Shown one piece after another: positions 34,160 through 42,639 of a stretch of DNA of 51,682 nucleotides (positions are counted from its first letter, which is position 1; each line of letters opens with the position of its first letter). A program made the translations under genes and the position numbers. A model generated the notes under the pieces. That model was not told where the DNA came from. It was given only the letters and a program-made list of their open reading frames with translations, and ran no database searches. This DNA is from Megasphaera sp. Its GTDB lineage: Bacteria > Bacillota > Negativicutes > Veillonellales > Megasphaeraceae. The DNA lies in the NCBI GenBank assembly GCA_022649055.1, contig JALCNL010000004.1, positions 1 to 51,682 on the forward strand. The letters are read 5' to 3'.

Positions 34160-35278
34160 TTATTTTGAGTCGCGTGCGATGGACAATGCCAACTTTGCGA
34201 TATCATATGCAGCCTTAGGTTTTCCCAAAGACTTACTAGCTTCAGCCATCCGTTTCAACGCTACCGGATCATTTTTCAAATGAACGATTTCTTCAATAAG
34301 TTCCCGTCCTGTAAGCATCTTATCCAAAATCATTTTTGCAGCACCGCACATAACCAAAGCCTGCGCATTATACCGTTGATGATCTTCGGCCGCATAAGGA
34401 TATGGTATCAATATGGAAGGCAGACCTCGTACAGTCAATTCCGCCAGTCCTACCGCTCCTGCGCGGTATACTGCTAAATCAGCCGCCGCCAGTGCTTCCG
34501 GCATATGGTGAAGATATGGAATAATATAACTTCCCGAACCGTACTTCCCTTTTTCGCTGATTCCCGGAAGTTGTTCCACAACTTGTTTATATTCGTCAGT
34601 CCCAGTTACATGCAAAATCTGTATATCCGGATCATCTTTAAAGTACCGATGCGCTTCTACCATAGCTGTATTAATAGTATGAGCACCCCGGCTGCCACCA
34701 GCAACCAAAAGGGTAAACTTTACCGGATCTAATCCCAGAAAAGCCCGTCCGGTCTTCTTGGATACAGTTAAAATATCCTTCCGAACAGGATTACCTGTAA
34801 CTACCAATTTGTTTTTTTGATTAAAACGACCAGAAGCTTCTTCATAACCGAGCGCTACAATATCGACAAATTTGCTTAAAATTGTATTGGTAATACCCGG
34901 AATAACATTTTGCTCCTGAATAAGTGTGGGTATACCGCTTAAACTAGCCGCTAAAAGTACTGGGCCGCAGACAAACCCCCCTGTTCCAATAACGACCTGC
35001 GGTTTAAATTTATGTAATAACCATCGGGCTTGCACCATGCTGCCAATAGTTTTTTTCAATGTAACCATATTGCGAATGGATATTTTTCGTTCCAATCCTC
35101 GTACATCCAGTGTAACAAAAGGCAGTCCTTCTTTAGGTATCAGCGTATTTTCCAAGCCAACTTTAGAACCCACATATAAAAACTCTGTCGGTTCAATATC
35201 GGCAATAGATCTGGCAATAGTAATCGCCGGATAGATATGACCACCTGTTCCTCCACCGGATATAATGACACGACGCAT
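34160..35278 (-). CDS. murG: MurG, lipid II-forming N-acetylglucosaminyltransferase
   Basis: Adds GlcNAc to lipid I on the inner membrane face. It is 372 residues, family length: ISGGGTGGHIYPAITIA (G-loop 1), GTGGFVCGPVLLAA (G-loop 2), VAGGSRGAHTIN (G-loop 3), YRAGAVGLAELTVRGLPSILIPYPYAAEDHQRYNAQ (UDP-GlcNAc site). AGGAGG is upstream of the start. It follows murD directly; ftsW, usual between them, is missing. Confidence 0.96.
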   Translation of the reverse strand: MRRVIISGGGTGGHIYPAITIARSIADIEPTEFLYVGSKVGLENTLIPKEGLPFVTLDVRGLERKISIRNMVTLKKTIGSMVQARWLLHKFKPQVVIGTGGFVCGPVLLAASLSGIPTLIQEQNVIPGITNTILSKFVDIVALGYEEASGRFNQKNKLVVTGNPVRKDILTVSKKTGRAFLGLDPVKFTLLVAGGSRGAHTINTAMVEAHRYFKDDPDIQILHVTGTDEYKQVVEQLPGISEKGKYGSGSYIIPYLHHMPEALAAADLAVYRAGAVGLAELTVRGLPSILIPYPYAAEDHQRYNAQALVMCGAAKMILDKMLTGRELIEEIVHLKNDPVALKRMAEASKSLGKPKAAYDIAKLALSIARDSK

Positions 35279-35313
35279 GCCTTTTCCTCCTTATTTTCAC
35301 TTCAGCTCATAAT

Positions 35314-36678
35314 TTACAGCGACCAAATAATCCGTTTAAAATCATCGCCGCGCTGTTCAAAATTGTCATACATATCGTAGCTGGAACACGCTGGTGACAA
35401 CAATATTACCTGCGGTGCCGTTGCCATGTTTCGAGCCATCCTTACGGCCTTTTCCATGTCAAATCCGGCACGATAAATATTTTTCACACCAGCTTTGCGA
35501 GCCTCTTGTTCAAATCGGTCGCCCGCTTCACCGACTAAAATCAGTATATCCACTTTTTTAGCTGCCAGCTGCATAAACGTATCAAGAGGAGTCATTTTAT
35601 CATGTCCGCCGGCAATAAGAATAACATGGCCGGAAAACGCTTCCAAAGCCTTAATAGATGCATCCGTATTAGTCCCTTTACTATCGTTATAATACGGAAC
35701 TCCTTGAATCGTACGCACAAATTCAATGCGATGCTCCACTCCGCTGAATTCTTTAAGAACTTTACGAATCACCGCAAGCGGTGCTCCGACAGCATAGGCA
35801 ATTAAAAAAGCCGCCAAACAATTTTGAATATTATGTTTACCGAATAATTTCAATTCGTCCGTCCGGCATATGCATGTGTCGCTGCCATGGATCCGCAGGA
35901 TCAATTCCTTGCCTCGCAAGAAAGCACCTACAGGAACTTCTGTATTCGTTGAAAAATATAGAATCCTACTTTGTATATCCTTCTCCATTTGTCTGATCAA
36001 CGGATCATCATAATTCAAAACAGCGGTTTCCCGCTTAGTCTGATTGCGAAAAATGCGTTCTTTTGCAGCAGCATACGCTTCCATTGTATGATGCCGATCC
36101 ATATGATCCGGTGTAATGTTCAATATACAAGCAGCTTTAGGTTTAAGCGTCTGTGTGTTTTCAAGTTGAAAACTGGAAAGCTCCGCAACAACCACATCTC
36201 CTGCCGGTAAATCAGCTGCTTGTTCCGAAAGACCTATACCAATATTGCCGCCTACTACAGTATGTCGTCCTGCCGCTTCCATAATTTTCCCAAGTAGTGT
36301 AGTCGTTGTCGTTTTACCATTAGTCCCCGTCACGCCAAGGATATCTGCATTGGTAACACGACTCGCTACTTCTACTTCGCTCCAAATAGGAATCCCTCTT
36401 TTTACCGCTTCCCGCATAATAGGAATTTCCGGAGAAATAACGGGAGAAGGTACAACAATATCCGTTGTATCAAGAAGAGACGTTTCCTGGCTGCCAAAAA
36501 CAAATTTCACACCTGCTGCGGCAAGAATCGTCCACGGTTCTTCCGAGGCATCAATTTTCTTCCTATCATTTAAAACCACCGCCGCGCCATGTCCCGCCAA
36601 TACACGTGCTGCAGCTTTACCACTGATTCCGGCACCGATAACCAGTATAGTTTTACCCGTAAAATCCATTATACTCAT
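35314..36678 (-). CDS. murD: MurD, UDP-MurNAc-L-alanine:D-glutamate ligase
   Basis: Adds D-Glu to the growing stem peptide. It is 454 residues: N-terminal Rossmann-like LVIGAGISGKAAARVLAGHGA, ATP loop GVTGTNGKTTTTTLLGKI, NITPDHMDRHHTMEAYAAAK, NDSKGTNTDASIKALEAF and the C-terminal LLSPACSSYDMYDNFEQRGDDFKRI motif specific for MurD. It is preceded by mraY with a 21-base gap and followed by murG. Confidence 0.96.
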   Translation of the reverse strand: MSIMDFTGKTILVIGAGISGKAAARVLAGHGAAVVLNDRKKIDASEEPWTILAAAGVKFVFGSQETSLLDTTDIVVPSPVISPEIPIMREAVKRGIPIWSEVEVASRVTNADILGVTGTNGKTTTTTLLGKIMEAAGRHTVVGGNIGIGLSEQAADLPAGDVVVAELSSFQLENTQTLKPKAACILNITPDHMDRHHTMEAYAAAKERIFRNQTKRETAVLNYDDPLIRQMEKDIQSRILYFSTNTEVPVGAFLRGKELILRIHGSDTCICRTDELKLFGKHNIQNCLAAFLIAYAVGAPLAVIRKVLKEFSGVEHRIEFVRTIQGVPYYNDSKGTNTDASIKALEAFSGHVILIAGGHDKMTPLDTFMQLAAKKVDILILVGEAGDRFEQEARKAGVKNIYRAGFDMEKAVRMARNMATAPQVILLSPACSSYDMYDNFEQRGDDFKRIIWSL

Positions 36679-36699
36679 TGAAAACGCCTCTTTTAATTA

Positions 36700-37674
36700 T
36701 TAATTAGTCGTGGACAATACAATAATAATAGCAATAATTGCCATTATGGCTGAAAAACTCCAAAAAACCGTAACGACTTTCACTTCGCTCCACCCTGATA
36801 ATTCAAAATGATGGTGGATCGGACTCATCTTAAAAACACGGACACCGCGGGTCTTAAAGGAAATGACCTGTATAATGACCGATAATGCTTCGATCACATA
36901 CAGCCCGCCCGCTATAATAAGCAGCAATTCTGTTTTCGTAAGAATGGCCATTGCCGCCAGCGCGCCCCCTAAGGCTAAGGAACCTGTATCCCCCATAAAC
37001 ATTTTCGCCGGATGCTGATTATAAAACAAAAAGCCTAAACAAGCTCCGGCCATAGATGCGCAAAATACGGCAAAATTAATATATCCCAGCGCCACGGCAA
37101 TAACTACATACGCCACAGAAGTAATCGCACAAGAACCCGCCGCCAAGCCATCCAATCCATCGGTAAGATTCACGGCATTACTCGTGCCGACAATCATCAC
37201 AAAAACAAATAAATAATAGAATATCCCAATTTCAACATGCCAGTTTGTAAATGGGATCCATAACGTCGTTGGAAAATCCAAATATACTTTTAAAATACCA
37301 CAGAATATAGCCGCCATAATAAACTGCCCTATCAATTTTTGCTTTGCCGTAAGACCTAGGTTTCGATGCTTCAATGACTTGATTCCATCGTCTAAAAAAC
37401 CAATTGCGCCATAGCCTAATGTCAAAAACAGAGCTAATCCCTTACGCAGATCAAACGGATCAAAAACCAAGCAAGATACCACTAAAGCCGTTAAAATTAA
37501 AACGCCTCCCATCGTTGGAGTTCCCGCTTTTATTTTATGGCTCGCCGGTCCTTCTTCCCGCTCCGATTGGCGAGCGTGAAAGGATTTTAATTCCCGTATC
37601 ACAAACGGACCCAATACCAGTGCTATGACCAAGCTGACTGCAAATCCATAGATCAGCGTATTTAACATTCGCAT
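36700..37674 (-). CDS. mraY: MraY, phospho-MurNAc-pentapeptide translocase
   Basis: A polytopic membrane enzyme that makes lipid I from undecaprenyl phosphate. It is 324 residues with about ten hydrophobic segments: KAGTPTMGGVLIL, FLDDGIKSLKHRNLGLTAKQKL (Asp pair), NAVNLTDGLDGLAAG, GDTGSLALGGALAAMAI and SPIHHHFELSGWSEVKVV, the metal/substrate His cluster. It overlaps murF by 13 bases from the first ATG; a second ATG two codons in is possible. It is part of the murE-murF-mraY-murD-murG run. Confidence 0.96.
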   Translation of the reverse strand: MRMLNTLIYGFAVSLVIALVLGPFVIRELKSFHARQSEREEGPASHKIKAGTPTMGGVLILTALVVSCLVFDPFDLRKGLALFLTLGYGAIGFLDDGIKSLKHRNLGLTAKQKLIGQFIMAAIFCGILKVYLDFPTTLWIPFTNWHVEIGIFYYLFVFVMIVGTSNAVNLTDGLDGLAAGSCAITSVAYVVIAVALGYINFAVFCASMAGACLGFLFYNQHPAKMFMGDTGSLALGGALAAMAILTKTELLLIIAGGLYVIEALSVIIQVISFKTRGVRVFKMSPIHHHFELSGWSEVKVVTVFWSFSAIMAIIAIIIVLSTTN

Positions 37675-39047
37675 GACTTCCCTTCAAAATAAGGCAGTAT
37701 TTTCTCCATTGCCATTCCTCGTGATCCTTTAAGAAGGATTGTATCTTCCGGCTGGAGAATATGTTTCAAACAAGCCGCCGCTGCCGCATGACTTTCTACC
37801 GTATAAACCTGGGTCAATCCGGCATTCTCAGCCGCCGCCGCAATATAACCAGCAAGAGATCCCATGGCGATTACAACATCAATGCCTAACGCAGCAGCCT
37901 CAATGCCAATTTTTTCGTGTTCCTTCTGTGCCCACTCACCTAACTCTAACATGTCGCCAAGAACAGCAATTTTGCGTCCCTTTCCAAGCTGTGCAAGCGT
38001 TCTGACTGCTTCCTGCATCGACGCAGGATTTGCATTATAGGCATCATTAATAAACGTATACGATCCAATGCGTATCAGTTCCTGCCGCATTGCTTCACTC
38101 TGATATTCAAGCAATCCTTTTTGCATTTTTCTATCTGAAAGTCCTAGTATCCGACCTACAGAAATAGCGGCCAATGCATTGTAGACATTGTGTTCTCCCA
38201 GTGCCGGAATCAACACATCAAACATTTCATCAAAGCAGCGGCACGTAAAATGTACCCCCTGCTCATCCATAAAAATGCGGTTTCCCTGTATAACGGCATC
38301 ATTACCCAAGCCAAAACTGACAACTTTTCCCTTGCACAAATCAGCCATGGCCGCAGTATACGGATCATCTTGATTTAAAATCGCCGCTCCGTTTTCCGTA
38401 AGAGCTTTGACTAATTCACTTTTCGCTTTGGCAATGTTGGCCTGAGAGCCCAACAATTCGATATGACTTTTACCCACATTGGTTACAACGCCAACCGTTG
38501 GTTCCGCTACAGCAGCCAAATCAGCAATTTGTCCCAGCCCGCGCATTCCCATTTCCACCACGCAAGCCCCATGATCTTTCGTCAGCTGCAGCAATGTCTT
38601 CGGTAACCCAATTTCATTATTAAAATTTTTTGCTGTCTGCAAAACAGTAAATTTCTGTGATAAAACAGATGCTATCATATTACGTGTTGTCGTTTTACCT
38701 ACAGAACCGGTTACAGCTACGATGGGAATATCAAAACGCCGCCGGTGGAACCGTGCCAGCCCCTGATATGCAGTTAACGTATTGGAAACAAGAATAACAG
38801 CAAAGTTATCTTTCTTATATTCTTCTCTATATTCCTGTACAATCGCACCCGTTGCCCCATTATCACGCGCTTGGCATACAAAGTCATGCCCATCGAACTT
38901 TTCACCCTTTAACGCAACAAACAGCGATCCTGGACTTATATTTCTTGTATCCGTTTCTACTTTAGAAAAAATCATGTCTTCTTTAATCGGATAAGACAGT
39001 GTTCCTTCCGTTGCTTTCTCAACTTCTTGTATCGTAAAGGTTGCCAT
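37662..39047 (-). CDS. murF: MurF, UDP-MurNAc-tripeptide:D-alanyl-D-alanine ligase
   Basis: Adds the D-Ala-D-Ala made by the downstream Ddl domain. It is 461 residues: DTRNISPGSLFVALKGEKFDGHDFV, ATP loop AVTGSVGKTTTRNMIASVL, NFNNEIGLPKTLL, NVGKSHIELLGS, NDAYNANPASMQEAVRTL and LGDMLELG. The gap from murE is 2 bases, giving near-overlapping translation. The start has GGGGAGA 7 bases upstream. Confidence 0.96.
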   Translation of the reverse strand: MATFTIQEVEKATEGTLSYPIKEDMIFSKVETDTRNISPGSLFVALKGEKFDGHDFVCQARDNGATGAIVQEYREEYKKDNFAVILVSNTLTAYQGLARFHRRRFDIPIVAVTGSVGKTTTRNMIASVLSQKFTVLQTAKNFNNEIGLPKTLLQLTKDHGACVVEMGMRGLGQIADLAAVAEPTVGVVTNVGKSHIELLGSQANIAKAKSELVKALTENGAAILNQDDPYTAAMADLCKGKVVSFGLGNDAVIQGNRIFMDEQGVHFTCRCFDEMFDVLIPALGEHNVYNALAAISVGRILGLSDRKMQKGLLEYQSEAMRQELIRIGSYTFINDAYNANPASMQEAVRTLAQLGKGRKIAVLGDMLELGEWAQKEHEKIGIEAAALGIDVVIAMGSLAGYIAAAAENAGLTQVYTVESHAAAAACLKHILQPEDTILLKGSRGMAMEKILPYFEGKSCEC

Positions 39048-39049
39048 GT

Positions 39050-40537
39050 TTATCTCCCCTTTATCGCGTCACGCGCTACCTCACGGTCATCAAAATGAAT
39101 AGTACCGCTGTTCAAAATCTGATACGTTTCATGACCTTTCCCGGCAATCAAAATAATATCCCCGCTTTGAGCTATTGCTACCGCGCGGTAAATAGCCGAT
39201 CGTCTATCTACGATGACTTCATGATGCTGTCCTTCTTTTATCCCTTCCAATACACCCTTTTCTACTTCCTTAACAATATCTTCCGGGTTTTCCGAACGTG
39301 GATTATCAGATGTAACAATAGGAATATCTGCATATTCTGCAGCAATGCGCCCCATAATAGGACGTTTTGTCCGGTCCCGATCACCCCCACATCCGAATAC
39401 GGCAATAATTCGTTTCGGATTCATTGCTCGAGCTGTTGTAAGTGCCTTTTCCAGGCTATCCGGCGTATGCGAATAATCAACAATAACTGCAAAATCTTGT
39501 CCTTCTTCTACAAGTTCAAAGCGTCCCGGTACCGAATGAAATGTTTGAATCGCTTTATCAATAATTTCTGTAGAAACTCCTTCTGCGTGTGCAGCCCCAA
39601 TAGCCGCTAAGGTATTATATACATTGAATAATCCGGTAATCTGCATATGGAGGGAAACACTTCCAAACGGTCCTGTCACATCAAAGGATGAACTCTTTAA
39701 CTCTACTTTTAAGTTAGCGCCTTTAAGATCTGCTTCCTTTTCAACTCCATATGTCAGTGTCTTGCAATGGCAAACACCGAGAATATCTTTTCCATAAGGA
39801 TCATCAATGTTAACAATGGCAGTCTTATTATCTTTAACATGTTCACCAGAACTTAATCCTTGAAAAAGTTTTTCCTTAGCTGCCAGATAATTTGCAAAGG
39901 TTTTATGATAATCCAAATGATCTTGTGTCAAATTCGTAAACACCGCCGTATCGTATTCACACCCTGCCACACGGTTCATAGCTAACGCATGACTCGAGAC
40001 CTCCATAACCACATGGGTAATTCCTTTTTCATACATAAGCGACAAAAATTGTTGTAATTCTACAACATCCGGCGTCGTATTATGAATAGGCAATTCTTTA
40101 TCGTCAATAAGGGCATGAATAGTTCCAATAACACCGACATGATATCCGGCGCTGCGCAAAATATGAGCAATAATATGCGTTGTCGTTGTTTTCCCATTTG
40201 TTCCTGTAACACCTATCATCCGCATTTTTTTACCGGGATAATCATAAAAATACGGAACAACATCCTCCATCGCTTCATGAATATTGTGCACTGTAATTTG
40301 TACAACTTGCGGCGGCAAATCCAGATGTTTGGTTGTCAGAACGGCAGCCGCACCTTTTTCCACTGCTTGCTTGGCAAAAACAGATCCATCAACATGCACG
40401 CCAGGCAAGCAGATAAATAAATCGCCTGGTTCTATTTTTCTGGAATCGGAAGAAATACCCGTAATTTTCTTTTCGGCATTACCTTTAATATTATATATTC
40501 CATTAATTATCTTACAAAGTTCCCCTATTGTTTTCAT
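39050..40537 (-). CDS. murE: MurE, UDP-MurNAc-tripeptide synthetase (meso-diaminopimelate type)
   Basis: Adds the third stem-peptide residue. It is 495 residues: SSDSRKIEPGDLFICLPG, ATP loop GVTGTNGKTTTTHIIAHIL, HTTPDVVELQQFL-type acceptor region, and SDNPRSENPEDIV. The DNPR motif marks ligases that use meso-diaminopimelate rather than lysine, agreeing with a diderm Firmicute. The frame starts GTG-ATG; AGGAGG favours the ATG at 40537. A terminator lies just upstream (40601-40623), so it likely has a separate promoter; none is clear. Confidence 0.96.
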   Translation of the reverse strand: MKTIGELCKIINGIYNIKGNAEKKITGISSDSRKIEPGDLFICLPGVHVDGSVFAKQAVEKGAAAVLTTKHLDLPPQVVQITVHNIHEAMEDVVPYFYDYPGKKMRMIGVTGTNGKTTTTHIIAHILRSAGYHVGVIGTIHALIDDKELPIHNTTPDVVELQQFLSLMYEKGITHVVMEVSSHALAMNRVAGCEYDTAVFTNLTQDHLDYHKTFANYLAAKEKLFQGLSSGEHVKDNKTAIVNIDDPYGKDILGVCHCKTLTYGVEKEADLKGANLKVELKSSSFDVTGPFGSVSLHMQITGLFNVYNTLAAIGAAHAEGVSTEIIDKAIQTFHSVPGRFELVEEGQDFAVIVDYSHTPDSLEKALTTARAMNPKRIIAVFGCGGDRDRTKRPIMGRIAAEYADIPIVTSDNPRSENPEDIVKEVEKGVLEGIKEGQHHEVIVDRRSAIYRAVAIAQSGDIILIAGKGHETYQILNSGTIHFDDREVARDAIKGR

Positions 40538-40600
40538 CACAATTTCCTCCTAAATAACTAATCTCGGTTCGAATGAAGCCATTTTCAAAAAATACAAATA

Positions 40601-40623
40601 GCAGCCTTACGGAAAAAGGCTGC
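40601..40623 (-). terminator. Terminator between ftsL and murE
   Basis: GCAGCCTT (40601-40608) pairs with AAGGCTGC (40616-40623) and is followed on the minus strand by TATTTGTATTTTTTG. It ends mraZ-rsmH-ftsL at the point where ftsI/pbpB normally follows. Confidence 0.75.
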
Positions 40624-40633
40624 CCATATTGCT

Positions 40634-41056
40634 CTATTTACCTACGTGTTTCCCCACGCTGCTCTTTGCATATGAAGGGCCATACAGCACCTGCCCCGGT
40701 GCAACCATTCCCAATTTTTGCGTCGCCATAGAATAAATCCGGTCCGGCGATTCCATTTTGGCAATATCCAATCGTAAATCTTCATTTTCACGATAAAATT
40801 GTTGTACCTGTTGTTTTTCCCGCATCAAATTATACCCGCTATTCGCTGCGGCTGCCGAAATAGCCACATGTGCCAAAAGCAAGATACCTATAATGGCAAT
40901 CAAAGCAAATGTTTTCCATAAAACCTGGGAAAATTTACGTTCTTCAGCTCTCGTGCCGTATGCGGCATCTCCGGTATAATGAACGGCAATTGTCCGCGTG
41001 CTCTGATTTTGATAATTATAATAACCTGCTTTTCTGGCTAGCATATTATACCACAT
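40634..41056 (-). CDS. ftsL: FtsL-like septum protein
   Basis: A 140-residue bitopic protein: basic cytoplasmic N-terminus, one transmembrane helix (about 48-72, LIAIIGILLLAHVAISAAAA), a coiled coil (REKQQVQQFYRENEDLRLDIAKME) and the DRIYSMATQKLGMVAPGQVLY tail common to FtsL/DivIC proteins. Position after rsmH supports FtsL. The first ATG lacks a ribosome binding site; the ATG four codons in is also possible. Sequence identity in this family is always low, so the call rests on layout and position. Confidence 0.8.
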   Translation of the reverse strand: MWYNMLARKAGYYNYQNQSTRTIAVHYTGDAAYGTRAEERKFSQVLWKTFALIAIIGILLLAHVAISAAAANSGYNLMREKQQVQQFYRENEDLRLDIAKMESPDRIYSMATQKLGMVAPGQVLYGPSYAKSSVGKHVGK

Positions 41057-41098
41057 CCGATCAAATTATAAAATATATATCCATATACGTCTGGTATA

Positions 41099-42031
41099 TT
41101 ATATACGAATCCCAACACGCAATTTTGCGCTTCGTGCACGCGGATTGCATTCTAACTCTTTATCTCCCGGTTCAATAGCATGACGAGATACCTTCAAAAT
41201 AGCATGGTGATGACAAGTACATACAGGCATGCCCGGAGGACAAATACAGTTAGTCGCCATACGTTTCAACGTCTGTTTAGCAATACGATCTTCCAGTGAA
41301 TGAAAGGTAATGACAGCGATACGGCCCCCTGTTTTAAGACGCTCTGCCGCTGTTTCAAACGTATCTTTAAGAATTCCCAATTCATCATTTACTTCAATTC
41401 GAATCGCTTGAAAAGTCCTTTTGGCAGGATGCGGTCCATCTTTACGGGCACCTGCCGGTACAGCCTTTTTAATTATTGTTACAAGTTCCTCGGTCCGGCA
41501 TATCGGTTTTTCATTCCGGGCCGCTACAATAAAAGATGCGATCCGTTTAGCCCACCGTTCTTCTCCGTAGTCTTTAATAATTCGATATAAATCCGCTTCA
41601 CTATATGTATTAACCACATCATACGCACTTTGTTTCTGTGATTGATTCATTCGCATATCCAAAGGACCATCCTGCATATAAGAAAATCCTCGTTCCGGTG
41701 TATCCAGCTGATAACTGGATACGCCCAAATCAAACATAATTCCGTCAATTTTTTCAATACAAAGCGTATCAAGAACATGTCCAATATCCTGAAAATTACG
41801 CTGCACCGGAATAAATCGGCATGCAGTGCCTTTAAGCGTATTGACAGCTGCAGTTATGGCCTCACTGTCCTGATCTAAGCCAATAAGTGTTGCCTGATCG
41901 GTCAATCGTTCGGCAAGCGCCCTGGAATGGCCGCCGCCGCCAAGAGTACAGTCTACATATACTCCATTCGGATCACCTATAATATTATCTATCATTTCAT
42001 TGAGCAGGACGCTCACATGATGAAATTCCAT
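41099..42031 (-). CDS. rsmH: RsmH (MraW), 16S rRNA cytosine-1402 N4-methyltransferase
   Basis: Methylates C1402 in the ribosomal P site. It is 310 residues: HVSVLLNEMID start, SAM-binding DCTLGGGGHSRALAERL, FDLGVSSYQLDTPERGFSYMQDGPLDMRM, KRTFQAIRIEVNDELG, and the C-terminal AVITFHSLEDRIAKQTLKR. GGAGG lies 4-5 bases upstream of the ATG; 8-base gap from mraZ. Confidence 0.96.
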   Translation of the reverse strand: MEFHHVSVLLNEMIDNIIGDPNGVYVDCTLGGGGHSRALAERLTDQATLIGLDQDSEAITAAVNTLKGTACRFIPVQRNFQDIGHVLDTLCIEKIDGIMFDLGVSSYQLDTPERGFSYMQDGPLDMRMNQSQKQSAYDVVNTYSEADLYRIIKDYGEERWAKRIASFIVAARNEKPICRTEELVTIIKKAVPAGARKDGPHPAKRTFQAIRIEVNDELGILKDTFETAAERLKTGGRIAVITFHSLEDRIAKQTLKRMATNCICPPGMPVCTCHHHAILKVSRHAIEPGDKELECNPRARSAKLRVGIRI

Positions 42032-42039
42032 AGAGCCTC

Positions 42040-42480
42040 CTAAAAGTTAATGTCAAAAGAATTATCCAGTGTTTCCGCAATATCTTCCATTTCCGGCACT
42101 GTTTTTGCATTATATTCGTCAAATACGGCTTTGCTCCAAATTTCGACTTTGTCTCCCGTTCCCAGTACAACGACTTCTTTTTCCAAATGAGCATATTCAC
42201 GTAAATTTCCCGGTATAAGAATACGTCCCTGCCGATCAAATTCCACTTCGGCGGCACTGCCAAAAACAAAGCGCTTAAAAGCCCGTACATTCCCCTTTGA
42301 AGTAGTAAATTTCTGCATGGCCTGCGCAAAATTCGTCCACGATTCCATGGTATATACAGAAAGACAGCCTTCCAGTCCACGGGTGACAATAAATGAACTA
42401 CCCAATTCTTCACGGAACTTAGCCGGCAATATCAATCTACCTTTCGCGTCAATTGTATGCGAATGTTCACCCATAAACAT
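42040..42480 (-). CDS. mraZ: MraZ, dcw-cluster transcription regulator
   Basis: A DNA-binding repressor or activator of its own operon, 146 residues with two SpoVT/AbrB-like repeats: MFMGEHSHTIDAKGRLILPAKFRE and FGSAAEVEFDRQGRILIPGNLREYAHL, each holding the DxxGR signature. The frame reaches 42501, but MFMGE is the invariant family start with AAAGGAG upstream. The 10-base repeats at 42496-42535, right before the gene, are its probable operator. Confidence 0.95.
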   Translation of the reverse strand: MFMGEHSHTIDAKGRLILPAKFREELGSSFIVTRGLEGCLSVYTMESWTNFAQAMQKFTTSKGNVRAFKRFVFGSAAEVEFDRQGRILIPGNLREYAHLEKEVVVLGTGDKVEIWSKAVFDEYNAKTVPEMEDIAETLDNSFDINF

Positions 42481-42495
42481 AATGCTGTCATCTCC

Positions 42496-42535
42496 TTTCA
42501 CTACTTTTTACCACATTTTACCACAATTTCCCACT
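42496..42535 (-). promoter_or_regulatory. MraZ operator: four 10-base direct repeats
   Basis: Reading the minus strand the segment is four 10-base units, two of them identical (TGTGGTAAAA), flanked by AGTGGGAAAT and AGTAGTGAAA. MraZ is known to bind helical-phase direct repeats of TGGGN or AAAGTG[G/T] type upstream of its own gene; spacing and core fit. The repeats overlap the ribosome binding region. Confidence 0.8.
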
Positions 42536-42588
42536 ATATGACAACATAAATAGGAAAAAATAGAAAAAAATTTTTATGTATACAAAAA

Positions 42589-42616
42589 AAGTCACCATGT
42601 CTGCACATAGTGACTT
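42589..42616 (-). terminator. Terminator after gluQ
   Basis: AAGTCACxATGT (42589-42600) pairs with ACATxGTGACTT (42605-42616), one mismatch, and on the minus strand a run of seven T follows. It insulates the dcw cluster from the upstream operon. Confidence 0.85.
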
Positions 42617-42639
42617 CCCATACCTTCTTATATATACTG

